A DNA stretch of 10,448 bases from Blastocladiella britannica (Eukaryota > Blastocladiomycota > Blastocladiomycetes > Blastocladiales > Blastocladiaceae): contig MU625159.1 in NCBI GenBank assembly GCA_025349905.2, forward strand, positions 1 to 10,448. The letters are read 5' to 3'. Both the position numbers and the translations under genes were made by a program. Shown here one piece after another: positions 1 through 9,126 of the stretch. The notes beneath the pieces are model-generated. The model was not told the origin of the DNA. It saw only the letters and a program-made list of their open reading frames with translations, and ran no database searches. The stretch's first letter is position 1. Each line of letters begins with the position of its first letter.

Positions 1-261
1 TCGACAATTTTCAGGTACGGGGTGGTGTCGGGGGTGGGAGCGGTGGTGGTGGCTATGGTCAAATTTACAGTTTCCTGTGGATAAGTATATTGCCCTGTTT
101 ATCCTGAAGCTTTTTGACTGGATTTTGTTCCAACTCTCCCCAGCCGTAAGGGGTGGTTACCATGCGCACGCATTAATGGACGCGCTTGAAAAAAAAATCC
201 TTTTGAATCCATCGCCCAACTAACTCCCATCGAGCAAATCCCGGATAAAATCAATAAAAAA
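1..261. other. Left edge: possible tail of an unidentified upstream gene plus 5' region of the NSA1-like gene
   Basis: No gene can be called firmly here. Bases 3-107 on the + strand are open to a TGA at 105-107 and would encode a short glycine-rich stretch (RGGVGGGSGGGGYGQ), which could be the end of a Gly-rich protein read from an acceptor CAG at 12-14. Equally, 15-70 has intron ends (GTACGG at 15, TTTACAG ending at 70) and a length of 56 bases, which fits the introns in this window; the Gly-rich reading would then be spurious. Bases 108-261 hold no supported gene. They become A-rich toward the ATG at 262 and presumably contain the promoter and leader of the next gene. I see no clear TATA box. 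Confidence 0.3.
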
Positions 262-2058
262 ATGCACGTCATCGTCGGTACCGAGGGCGGCCAAATCAAG
301 TCCGTCCCATATGGCGCAGGCACCTCGTCCACGGTGGCCCTGCAACAGGCGCTGGTCCCGATCCAGCCCGGAGCGCGCGCCGCTGCTGAAGCCGCCGCCA
401 AGGCCGCCAACTCGCAAGTCACCACGTTTGGTGTACCCGACAAGTCGTCCACCATCACGCTCATGACCTCGGCGCGTCTACACGGCCGCGAGGTGGTGCT
501 GTTTGCTCGCAAGAACGGCGTGGTGGAGGTCTGGGACCACGCTGCCACGGGTAACCCCGATCTGAACCCGTTGCTGGTCTCGGTGCCGGTGTTTACGCGT
601 CCCACCGAGGGCAAGTCTGATTTCCGGGAGAACTCGGTGCTCATTGTGGGTGTCGGTGCGCTTGACGAGTACGCTCTATCTGTATTTTTACTTCCACGTA
701 TATACTGACCAAAAAAGTAAATAATAGGTCAACCATATTTGCCGTCAACCGCCTCGGCTCGCTCCATGCCGTCAAACTGGCATTCCACCCGGCCCAGGAC
801 GAGACCGAGACTGATGTGATGGAAGTCGAGTCCACGACCGAAATCACGCTTGGCCTGTCGCCACTGGACCGTGTTCGCGCCTGCACGCCAACGCACCCGC
901 ACTTGCTTGCTCTTGGTGGGCAGAACCGCGATTTGGTGCTGGTGGATTTGAACAAGCCTGCGACCGAGGCTGCGCCCAAGGGCAAGCAGTCCGAGTCCAA
1001 GTACGCTGGACTGGGCCGCGAGCCCACCGCCTGGAACGGAGAGCTGAACCCGACGCCAGTGTGGTATGCGCGCAACTTGGCCCACGATATGCTGGACATG
1101 GCGGTGCCGGTCTGGATCACGGATCTGTGCTTTACCAACCCGGAGGGGAGCACTGTGGTGACGTGCACCATGTACCACGATGTCCGTTTATTCCTTATCT
1201 CGGTGTCATTACAACAGCAAATACTGACGAAGCAAAGACAAACAGGTCAAGCTGTATCATACCCAGACTCAGCGCCGCCCACTGGCGGTCGTGTACTGCG
1301 GCGAGCACCCGATGCGATCCATCACGCCCGTCCCAGGCCGCCCAACCGAGGTGGTGGTGGCCGATGCGCGCGGCGCCGTGACGCACCTGTCCATGACGCG
1401 TGCCGCGATCGAGTACGCGCGGGCCGAGGCCAGTAAAGACGATCCGGGAAACCCGCGCACCCGCCGTCCCGCGGCGCGACAGGGCAAGTCCACGGTGACG
1501 GCAGCAGCGGTACTGGGCGGGTTCCAGGGCGCGCAGGGTGCCGTGCGTTCCATTGCCTGCGACGGGAAATCGGTGGTGGCAGTCGGCTTGGACCGATTTG
1601 TGCGGTTCTGGGACCTCAAGACGCACCAGGCGCGCGTGCGGTTCTTTGTCAAGCAGCGGTGCGAGTCGCTGGCGCTGTGGCAGTCGCCGATCGGTCCCTC
1701 GTCCTCCACTGCCACTGCCGCTGGGGCTGTCGTTGGCGAGGCTGTTGGTGATGACGATGTGGAAGAGGTGGACCACTTTTTGCTGGCGGGCCACGACGAG
1801 ACCGAGGAGCTGGGACTCGATGCTGGTCGCGACGTCTGGAAGGATCTGGAGGAGCTGGCCGAGCGCCAAGAGACCGAGACGCTAATTGAAGAGGAGGAGC
1901 CGGTCGCCTCCGCACCACCCAAGTCCAAGGCAACCAAACGGAAAGCTGGCGCCGTCAGCAAGGATCAAGAAGAGGACGGCAAGAGCACGGCAGCAGCAGC
2001 AGCCCCGAGTAGCAAACCCGCTGCCAAGCGGAGAAAGGTTGCCAAGAAGGCAATTTGA
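262..2058 (+). CDS. NSA1: WDR74/Nsa1-type WD-repeat ribosome biogenesis protein (three exons)
   Basis: Exons are 262-668, 728-1181 and 1246-2058, giving about 557 residues. Intron 1 (GTACGC...TAG, branch TACTGAC at 703-709) and intron 2 (GTCCGT...CAG, branch TACTGAC at 1222-1228) restore one frame. The protein starts with a propeller strand (MHVIVGTEGGQIKSV) and has blades with VEVWDHA and VRFWDLKTHQ. At the exon 2/3 join it reads YHDVKLYHTQTQRRPLAVV, matching the conserved 'V.LYDT..QRRPV' blade of WDR74/Nsa1. The family acts in the nucleolus on pre-60S particles; in yeast, Nsa1 marks an intermediate processed with the AAA-ATPase Rix7. After the propeller comes an acidic stretch (E/D-rich, about 448-505) and a basic tail with KRK (518-520) and KRRK (548-551), good nuclear localisation candidates. 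The ATG at 262 has an A-rich leader with A at -3. Family assignment rests on motif recognition by eye; it is longer than I recall for human WDR74, because of the tail. Confidence 0.85.
2041..2058 (+). other. Lysine-rich nuclear localisation tail of the Nsa1-like protein
   Basis: The last codons encode AKKAI after KRRKV. With the earlier KRK cluster at residues 518-520 they look like a bipartite or paired nuclear localisation signal, fitting a nucleolar ribosome assembly factor. This is read from composition only. Confidence 0.45.
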
Positions 2059-2129
2059 ATGCACCTTCCCTTTATTTTTCGTGAAGAGGGGGAATATTGT
2101 TACCAGATTTCCCAGGCCATCAAAAAACA
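2059..2129 (+). promoter_or_regulatory. 71-base spacer between the Nsa1-like stop and the villidin start
   Basis: This short AT-rich spacer must hold both the 3' end of the Nsa1-like transcript and the start region of the villidin gene, unless promoter elements lie inside the upstream coding exon. It contains T-rich runs (TTTATTTTT near 2071) and A-rich sequence just before the ATG (CAAAAAACA). I see no canonical AATAAA and no TATA box. Confidence 0.4.
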
Positions 2130-2231
2130 ATGCCGGAGGCCACACTCCTCAAATCGCCCTCGGTGAAGAGCTCCACCCACTCGCGATCCTCCTCATACGC
2201 CTCGGTAGCCTCAGCCTCGGGGCGACCAAAC
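2130..2231 (+). other. Ser-rich basic N-terminal extension of the villidin-like protein
   Basis: The first 34 residues (KSPSVKSSTHSRSSSYASVA and flanks) precede the coronin-like start, where PNFRSARVG resembles the 'SKFRHVFG' opening of coronins. The stretch is low complexity, lacks hydrophobic segments, and carries several RxxS and SP contexts that kinases could use. No function can be assigned from sequence alone. Confidence 0.5.
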
Positions 2232-5200
2232 TTTCGATCTGCCCGTGTTGGCGCTCCGGAATCGGCGGCGGGCGGCAGCACCATTTCGACGCTGGCGGGG
2301 GTTCGTGCCGATACCATTGCCCCCGTCACCTCCACACTACTGCGATCTGCGATCGGATTTAGTGCGGTTCGCTGGGCGGAAGGCCACTTGGCGCTCGTAT
2401 CCCACGCACTTGTGGCCTCGCCCTCCAGCAAGGCTCGGCTGAATGGACCGCCACTGCTCCTGGGCATGGCGCCTCTGGCCGCTCATGTGGCCGGATCCAA
2501 TGCCGCCCTGTACCTTGGTCCGGATTTTGCTCTGTCGCCCGTGACTTCAACGAATCCCTTTGATTCGCCCGTGCTCGTGAGCGCAACCGTGCGCGACTCG
2601 GCCTTGGTGCACGTCTTTCGCGTCCCTGCATCGGGAATCTCTGAGGCAGAGGCCATGACAACTCCTGTATCCGTGCTCGCCGGGCACGAGCTGCCGGTCA
2701 TGCAAACCGTCTTTCACCCTCTGGTGCCCGGGGTCCTTGCAACGGCGTCGCGGTTCGTGTGTTAAATGCCTTTCCTCGGGGGGATCGACCTAAAAAACAA
2801 TGAAATCCAGCGATGACACGCTCCAGCTTTGGGATATTGAGGCCATGTGCTCTTCATCCTCTCGCACAGCTGCCGGCGCCCAATATGTTCAATTTGACCC
2901 TCGGGGCGACTGCTTGGCGTGGATTCGATCGTCCGCCACCTCTTCCACCGTGTTCATTTGTGATCCGAGGTCCGCCACCAGCTCGGACAGGTCGTTCCAG
3001 CTGGGAAATGTGCGACCGGGCGCACGCTTCTCGTGGCTCGACGAGAAGAACATGGCCGTGATGGCGGGTCAGAGGGCTGAAACATGCTTGCAGTGGTGGG
3101 ATCTGCGGTCTCTCTCGTCGCCGGTGACCTCCTGCCCAGTACCGGGGGCCCGATCGTCGAGCCTGCCCATTCTTCATGCCGACACAATGCTGCAAGTGCT
3201 TTACACGAGCCAGCGGGTATGTTTTTTTCATTTACACACATTTCATGGTTGATAACTCAGAAATGCATTCCCTCAAAACAAGGGCGCGAGCGATATCAAA
3301 GTGGTCCATGCACGCAGCGGCACTTTTGATTTTGTGAGTGAAATCAAGTTGGGAAGCCAGAACGTGCGTACTTAAGAAATAAATACATTGATCGGCAGAT
3401 ACTCACATGAAAAAAAGACGACAGATTGCAATGGAACAACTGCCCAAGCTAACGCTCGATCCACGGCGCGCCGAAATCGCACGCCTATGCCGGTTGACAG
3501 ACGCGCACACCCTGGAAATTGCGCCCGTCACACTGCTGCGCAAGGACGCGGCGACACGGCTTCAGTCGGACCTTTATCCTCCCATCGATATGCCGTCGGG
3601 AAAGGTCGATGCGGCCGCGTACTTTGGAAGCGAGGGCAAATCAGTCGTGTCCGATATGCTTGCGTTTCGTGAGCTCGATGCCGTTCCCGACCCAATGTCC
3701 CCACTGTCCGCTCCCGCCGCCAAGGGTCGCCAATTTGAAGTCATTGCTGGAACCCTGCAGCAGCAGCAGCAGTCACAATCTCAGTCTCAGTCCCAAGAGC
3801 TCGCAGCGATTCAAGAAGACACTAAAGAACCTGATGGTGGCGAAAGCGGCCTTAAGTCTTGTATGGCCCACCTGGTCCAAAGCACGGGCTCTTTTTCTGC
3901 CCCCAAATTCCGCGTCGTGGAGCTCCGTCTCCTCACGGGGGTGCGGTTCTTGGTTGTCGACCCGTCATCATCCGGTCGTGTTTTAGGCGCCTGGTCTCCA
4001 TTGCGCGATTTTGTCGACGTTTCCTGCCCACAACCCAGCTCTTTTGCGCTTCGCACTCGCTATCACGGTACATGGTTGTTTCAACTCTCGTCCGCCGAGT
4101 TGGCAGAAGCGTGGCGTTCTAATTTGGCCGCCGAGCTCGCCATACGCGCCGCACCTCGTCCGCCCACGCGAATCGCCGGTCGGCTCAAGGCGCACATGCC
4201 CAAAGGACTCGTTTCAGGCCGAGTGCAAGGAGCTGCTGAGCCGCAGCCAGTGTATTTGGCTCTCGAGGAAAGTGGGACGCTCATGATATACCCTGACGAG
4301 GCAGCCTTTATTACGCTGGATTCCCGACGGCCGCCGTACTGCCTGAACCATATTAGTGACGTGCTTTCCGTGCGCATCGTCCAGCAAAACGACGGCTCGT
4401 CGCCGTCGGGCACAATGCTGGCAATCCTATACCTGTCCTTCTCGCTGGTTTTGGTGGCGGAAACGAGCGAGGCAGCGGCCAACTGGTTCGTTGCGTTGCA
4501 CCAGGTGATGGCGGTGGCGCATGGTGGAAAATCCGGTGGTGCGCCGCACGCACTGTCCTCCCAGTGCCTCTACGAAGGCCCCATCACAGTGACGGCTGGC
4601 CTCCCGCAGCTCAAAGTACGCAATTGCTGGCTGGTCGCGATGCAAACCCATTTGTTTTATTTCGAGTCGCGTGTGGCGACCGCACCGCTGGCTCGCGTCG
4701 ACCACCTTGCGTCCTTTACTGCAGCCCCCGAGAAACTCGAGCTGGTCCTCGTCTCGGAGCGCGGGTCGGCCACGCATGTTGCCAACGACCTTCAACAGTG
4801 CGAGCGATGGGAGAGCGCATTTGATCGCATTATTCGGTCGTCGGGGTCGTTCTTGCGCCAGCTGGGAATTACGGCTGAGTCGTGGCCCACCGTGGACACT
4901 AAGGCATTCGAGTCACTGCTTCTCACGCTCGACGCCGGTGTGCGGCAAAGGGCGCCGCTCTTGGCCATTGTCCGCGAGCGGACCGGACCCGTGTTCGTAG
5001 TCGAGCCAACTTGGAAATCTTTGGTATTCACTTTTTTTTTGTCGGTGCAACTTGTCAATACCTGACAACAAGATAACAGGACGATGCTACCAGCTGTGTT
5101 TTGGATATGGGTGCGCGTATATACCAATGGAACGGTACAGCCAGTCCACTCGCCGTCCGCGCTCGTGCCATGGACCTGGCCAACAAGATTCGGACCAAGG

Positions 5201-7139
5201 AACGCAAAAACCGGTCCACCATCATCCAAATCTCGCAACATCAGCCTGCCGATGCCGCCCGCGAGTGTTTGACGCATTTGGGTTATTCGTTACCCACTGC
5301 TGCTGCGAGCGACCCCTTTCCGGCGTTTTCAGGGCCATCGCATGCGGGCGAGCATATTGTCTATCGTATTTGGCTCGAGGGCGACGTGCCACGATCAGAA
5401 ATTGTCTTTCAAGGCCGCAAACAGCTCACGTGCAAGATCTTGGACGGCGGCGGATGTTACTTGGTTCTGGTCGAGTCTCACGAGCTGTGGCTGTGGACAA
5501 GCGCGCGCTCTCCGGTGCGGGACCGCCAATTGGCCACGGCGGTTGCGTCGTTGTTAATGAAACAGCGCCCGAGTCCCTTGGCCGCCCGCATCATGCAAGA
5601 CATGGAGCCGATGGTGTTTGCGCACAAGTTCTCGGACATGGACCAGACAATCCCGATTGCCCTGCGCGCAGCAAAATCTTCGAGTCCCTCCAATGCCATT
5701 GCAGCGACGACATCTCTCGCGACCACCGTAATTGCCGTCGACCCCGTACTGGCCCTTGCCGCGGCCGAAGTGGAGCGCCTGCGGCAGGCAGTCGTTCCCA
5801 AGTTCGGCCCCGACGATGCGGTGCACGTGCACAGTGTAGGCAATTTCACAACGCAACTGATGCACAGGTCCCGTCTCTCGCAGCTAGACCGCAGCCAGGC
5901 GTATATTGTGCTGTGGATTCAAAAGCGCGGGGCGACGCAAAGGTGCACGGGACATTTCTACCAAGGAGCCAAGGCCACGCAGCTCGACAAAGGGTCGGCG
6001 GCGCTCTTGACCGTGTCACTGTGTGAGCAAGCTCAGGTCGTGTCGGGCGAGGTCAGCCAAGTGCGCGTTGAAGAGGGACTGGAACCGGTGTCGCTGTGGG
6101 CCGTCATGGAACCCGACTCGTGTTTCTTGCTCCTGGATGGTCCGGTTAAGGAGAACACTGTGCTCGACATCCGAGACCGGCACCCTGGCGTCCTTGTTGG
6201 CGTTCAGTGTGAGATTGAGCCTGCTCGTGCGTGGGTTCTTTTCATTTTATAGTTGCTGCTGGTTGCACTTACCTTTATGAATCTGGAGTAAAGATTTTGG
6301 CGCATACCATTTCAGTATCCTTGTGGGCCGGACCGGTGCTGCGCACCGTGGCCCACACGCACCACCTGCGCTATCAGAAGCAGCAGCAGCCCGCATTTCC
6401 ACTGTCTTCCCCACCTGGAAATCCCTTGTGCCGTCGGCATTGACGACACCCGTAGAAGCCTCTCCGCTGGCGTTACCCCAACTTTTCGTCGTGTCCAATT
6501 GCTCCGGCTCGCTCGCCGCCGAGCCCGCGTGTCCGTTTGTGCAGTCGTCACTGGCGCCAAACGGGATCGCGGTGCTTGATACCACGCGCGCAATCTATTG
6601 CTGGGTCGGCAGCCAAGTGGATACAGTCGAAGTGGTGGCCGCGCTCAAGTTTGCTCTGGTTCGTTGTCATTTTTTTTTTTTTTTTTGCCATAGATCCCGG
6701 GATATTTACATCTTTTCCCAAAGGCCCTGGCCGAGAAATTATCGGGACGCAAGGCACCCCTCGTTGTGTACCCGGGACAGGAGCCGATCGAGTTTATTGC
6801 TTGCTTTCATGGCTGGGTCGGCAGGCCGTTTGCGCCTGATTCAAAGATGCTGATGCTGCAAGATGCCAAGTTCCTCCTTAGCGAGTACACTCGGAGTCAG
6901 TATAGTCTGAAAGAGCTCCAAGCGATTGACCTCGCGAAATCGTGTCTCGATCTGACTCGTTTGGAGGTATACATATATGCCTGTTTCTATCATTTTTGAG
7001 GCAACACTGACACTGAATGAATCAGGACTACTTGAGCGACGCAGACTTTGCGAGCGTCTTTGAAATGGGCAGATCCAAGTTTGCTGCACTGCCTAAATGG
7101 AAACAAGAAGAGGCAAAGAAGCGCGCGAGGTTGTATTGA
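2130..7139 (+). CDS. vilA: Villidin-type actin-binding protein: coronin-like WD propeller, three PH domains, gelsolin repeats, villin headpiece (eight exons)
   Basis: Deduced exons: 2130-2752, 2811-3216, 3283-3363, 3425-5023, 5080-6226, 6294-6658, 6724-6966, 7026-7139, about 1525 residues, all joins in phase. Residues 1-34 are Ser-rich and basic. About 35-420 is a coronin-like propeller (ATASRDDTLQLWDIEAM across intron 1), closed by the coronin signature (LPKL..., EIARLCRLT, SDLYPP to 423). A Gln/Ser linker follows (482-494). Three PH-like domains lie near 531-610, 620-735 and 750-842. Gelsolin repeats follow from about 880: VLDMGARIYQWNG with LANKIRTKER, a second near 995-1090, a villin segment-4-like one (GEVSQVRVEEGLEP), and the last with LFVVSNCSGS, CWVG and VVYPGQEPIEF. 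The end (1467-1525) is a full headpiece: TRLEDYLSD, core Phe 1496/1500/1507, W1513-K1514, K1519-K1520 and terminal LY. Dictyostelium villidin has the same order and binds F-actin and membranes. Intron 5 is uncertain (alternative 6231-6315, giving 1519 residues). The ATG at 2130 is the first in frame and has A at -3. Confidence 0.88.
3758..3799 (+). repeat. CAG/CAN microsatellite encoding a poly-Gln / Ser-Gln linker
   Basis: A run of CAG codons passes into alternating TCA/TCT/TCC-CAG/CAA codons and encodes QQQQQSQSQSQSQ at residues 482-494 of the villidin-like protein. It lies between the end of the WD propeller and the first PH-like domain, where a flexible linker is expected. The codon mixing in the Ser-Gln half suggests an older repeat that has been partly randomised. 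Length variation between strains is likely but not visible here. Confidence 0.8.
6227..6315 (+). other. Villidin intron 5 with two possible boundaries
   Basis: The intervening frame is broken (TAG at 6250-6252 and TGA at 6278-6280), so an intron is required. Choice A is GTGCGT at 6227 to AAAG ending at 6293 (67 bases), with a CTTAC branch candidate 22 bases before the acceptor. Choice B is GTGGGT at 6231 to TTTCAG ending at 6315 (85 bases). Both keep the downstream gelsolin frame; they differ by six residues. I prefer A because GTGCGT donors and AAG acceptors are used elsewhere in this gene and the branch spacing matches the other introns. Confidence 0.55.
6659..6723 (+). other. Villidin intron 6 with a 17-base poly-T tract
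   Basis: GTTCGT at 6659 pairs with CAAAG ending at 6723, joining KFAL to ALAEKLSGRK in the last gelsolin repeat without a phase change. A run of 17 T (6670-6686) lies close to the donor rather than at the acceptor, and a TTTAC branch candidate lies about 15 bases before the acceptor. Such runs often slip in sequencing, but the exact length does not matter here because it is intronic. Confidence 0.75.
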
Positions 7140-7172
7140 TATCGCAAACAAATAAAAATATAAATGGAAAAA
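7140..7172. other. 33-base spacer between convergent genes, with AATAAA on the + strand
   Basis: The villidin stop (7137-7139) and the GH72 stop (7175-7173, - strand) are 33 bases apart. AATAAA on the + strand at 7151-7156 could act as the villidin poly(A) signal. A cleavage site 10-30 bases further would fall at or inside the GH72 coding exon. No AATAAA is seen on the - strand in this spacer, so the GH72 3' UTR probably runs into antisense of the villidin last exon. The two transcripts therefore almost certainly overlap. Confidence 0.6.
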
Positions 7173-8920
7173 TCACATCGTCACCACCGCACTCACCAGC
7201 GCCCAAGCCAGAGCAAGTGCAGAAGCAGCTTGGTGACCGAGACTTGCGGACTTGGCCGATGCAGGCGCGTCCTTTGGAGAAACGATCCGATCTTGACACG
7301 AGGCTGACGACTGCGGAGAGGCGGCATGCGCCACCCCAGGGACGAGAATTCCCCTCCCGCCCCAATCACACGCACTCTGCACCTTGCCGTGGCCGACATA
7401 ATACGCATCGAGCACCCAGGCGATCTTGGTGTCCAACGAACACGGCCCGAGTTTGCCGTAAATACCGCGGGACGGGTCATCGAGCGAGCCAATGTCGCCG
7501 CACGGAGCCATGCCACACACGTTGGCCAGGAACGTCGACTTTTCCACATCGGTCGTGTTGGACGGTAGAGAAGCGCGGCATTCCGCAAAGGCCAGTCGCT
7601 GCATTTCCTTTTCGCAAGTGCACGCAGAAGGCGTTGGCGGTAGAGGCGAAGCAGCCGCTTGCCAGGCCGTGTTGACGGTTGGGCATTGGGGTCGCGGCCC
7701 GCCCTTGGCGCCGCTCGTCGATTTCCCGGGCAGAGTCTGCAATGGTCGTATCACCGTCAGCCTTCCTCTTTTTTCTTGACCAGTCACACACAAACAAAAA
7801 CGCACCACATCGGACCACTGCGCCTTGAGTGCATCGTAATCTGGCAACTTGGTGACCGTCGCATCGCTTGCGCTTTTGATGGACACGAGCCCGTATCCAT
7901 TGTTTTCCTCTGACCACTCGTACGCGATCGCACCCGCGACCACTGCGTTCATATCGGGACCATAGATCGATGGGACTGGTTCAGCCAACACAAAGTTAGT
8001 CAAAAATGGGCAAACGACGTTGGAATAATCATACCATCAGGAAAGGACCGAGGGCGAATGACGTTGCAGCCAAACTCGGACAGCACGACAGGGACGCCAA
8101 GTGTCTTGAACTCGGCCAGCCGATCCGCGTACCCCGATGTGGGAAATGTCGCATTGTCTGCGCACCACGAGTAAAGGTTGTGCCCGAAGAAATCGACGGC
8201 GCTATCGCTCGACCCACACGTGTAATAGTGCATTTCGGATACACGCGTATCGGCATTGTCGGAGGCCGCATAGCCGAGGGGCACCGCGCGCTTGCCCGTC
8301 GCTGACATGTACTGACGCATGTCACGAACGAGTGCGCGGACCATGGGGGCAGCACGTGTCGCCCGTTCGCTGCTACCCGAGACCTCGTTCCCGACGATAA
8401 AGCCAAAGACATTGGAATAGCCGGCGAACGCGTCCACCACGTCGAGGTAGCGGGATTGGAGCGCGAGCGAGTACGACGGGGAGTCGCGGTTGATGTGCGA
8501 AGAAGGGCCGGAATCTGACGCAAGATCCAGCAGCAAGTACATGTTTTGCTCGGCAAGGGCAGCCATAAACTGGTCGTGCTGCTGGTTGGGATCAATGTCG
8601 TACACGCGCACGAGGTTTGCGCCGAGGGCAGCAATCAGCGGCAGGTCCCGGCTCCATGCCGCGTGCGCCGCATTCGAGATCGGATCCACGGTGGGGCCGC
8701 GGTACCTGTTCATTTTAGTTTGGCGGTCAGTCGTGGTCAATCAAGCATCCTCATTAAAAAAAGTAACGTACCTCGGCTGGTAGGCAACACCCTTGACGGT
8801 AAAGCGCTCCGCGGATCCGCCAACAACGAAATGATTCCCGCGCACGGTGATCGCAGGAGGAGGAGTCGCGGCCGCAGCAAATGTGGAGGCAAGCAAGAGT
8901 GGAATGAGCGCAAAAAGCAT
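7173..8920 (-). CDS. GAS1: GH72 beta-1,3-glucanosyltransferase (Gas/Gel family) with X8/CBM43 module and GPI-anchor signal (four exons)
   Basis: Exons on the - strand are 8920-8772, 8705-8035, 7975-7806 and 7736-7173, about 517 residues. The enzyme cuts beta-1,3-glucan and rejoins the new end to another chain at the cell surface, lengthening wall glucan. Exon 1, too short for most ORF filters, gives a signal peptide (MLFALIPLLLASTFAAAA) and then the family start ITVRGNHFV...VKGVAYQPRYRG. The predicted acid/base is E157 in FGFIVGNEV and the nucleophile E260 in VVLSEFGCN. Exon 3 gives VPSIYGPDMNAVVAGAIAYEWSEENNGYGLV, typical of Gas proteins (longer than shown motifs; key part YEWSEE). Residues 348-455 form an X8/CBM43 module with eight cysteines (348, 369, 371, 383, 404, 409, 429, 453), so it belongs to the GH72+ subgroup. 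A short Ser/Ala stretch and a hydrophobic C-terminus (about 500-517) form a GPI-anchor signal. Sequons include N234 and N390. Nothing required for catalysis looks missing. Confidence 0.93.
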
Positions 8921-9126
8921 GATCCCTTTGACAAATGTGACGCGAGACGAGTCGATTCGACAACGAAAGAGGAGAGAGGTCGTGCCGCTTCCCTAAGTAG
9001 GATGTGTGTGTGATAGCAAGGTGAGACATGTGTCTGGAGCGCAGCAAATGCGGGTGTCTCTCGGCGGCATTGGCTGCGACAAGGACAAAATCAATCGATA
9101 AAGTACACTACATTCATGCGAAAGTC
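8921..9126 (-). promoter_or_regulatory. Spacer upstream of the GH72 gene and downstream of the EF-P gene
   Basis: These 206 bases must contain the GH72 promoter and leader and the EF-P 3' UTR. On the - strand there is a CA repeat (around 9012-9001) and a pyrimidine-rich tract complementary to the purine run near 8967-8979 (CTCTCTCCTCTTTC), about 45-60 bases upstream of the GH72 ATG. CT-rich tracts near start codons are common in strongly expressed fungal genes; a role here is inference. No open frame in it is supported as a gene. Confidence 0.4.

Noticed and set aside
1195..1961. Long open frames on the - strand (224 and 230 codons) opposite the Nsa1-like gene
   Set aside because: They are antisense to a confidently assigned coding exon, are Arg/Ser/Pro-rich as expected from GC-rich shadow frames, cross an intron of the real gene, and contain no recognisable motif.
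5052..6026. A 324-codon + strand open frame overlapping villidin exon 5
   Set aside because: It is a shifted frame with Cys/Arg/His-rich low-information translation; the alternative frame shows clear gelsolin motifs (ARIYQWNG, LANKIRTKER).
6670..6686. Poly-T run as an RNA polymerase III terminator
   Set aside because: It lies within an intron of a clear protein-coding gene, and no A/B box or small RNA structure precedes it.
2130..7139. Two adjacent genes, a coronin and a villin, rather than one fusion
   Set aside because: There is no stop, start or spacer between the propeller and the gelsolin repeats; exon 4 runs continuously from the coronin signature through the PH-like domains into the first gelsolin repeat.
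7097..7675. A 192-codon + strand open frame at the 3' end of the GH72 gene
   Set aside because: It starts inside the villidin headpiece exon in another frame and is antisense to the cysteine-patterned X8 module; its translation is Arg/His/Pro-rich noise.
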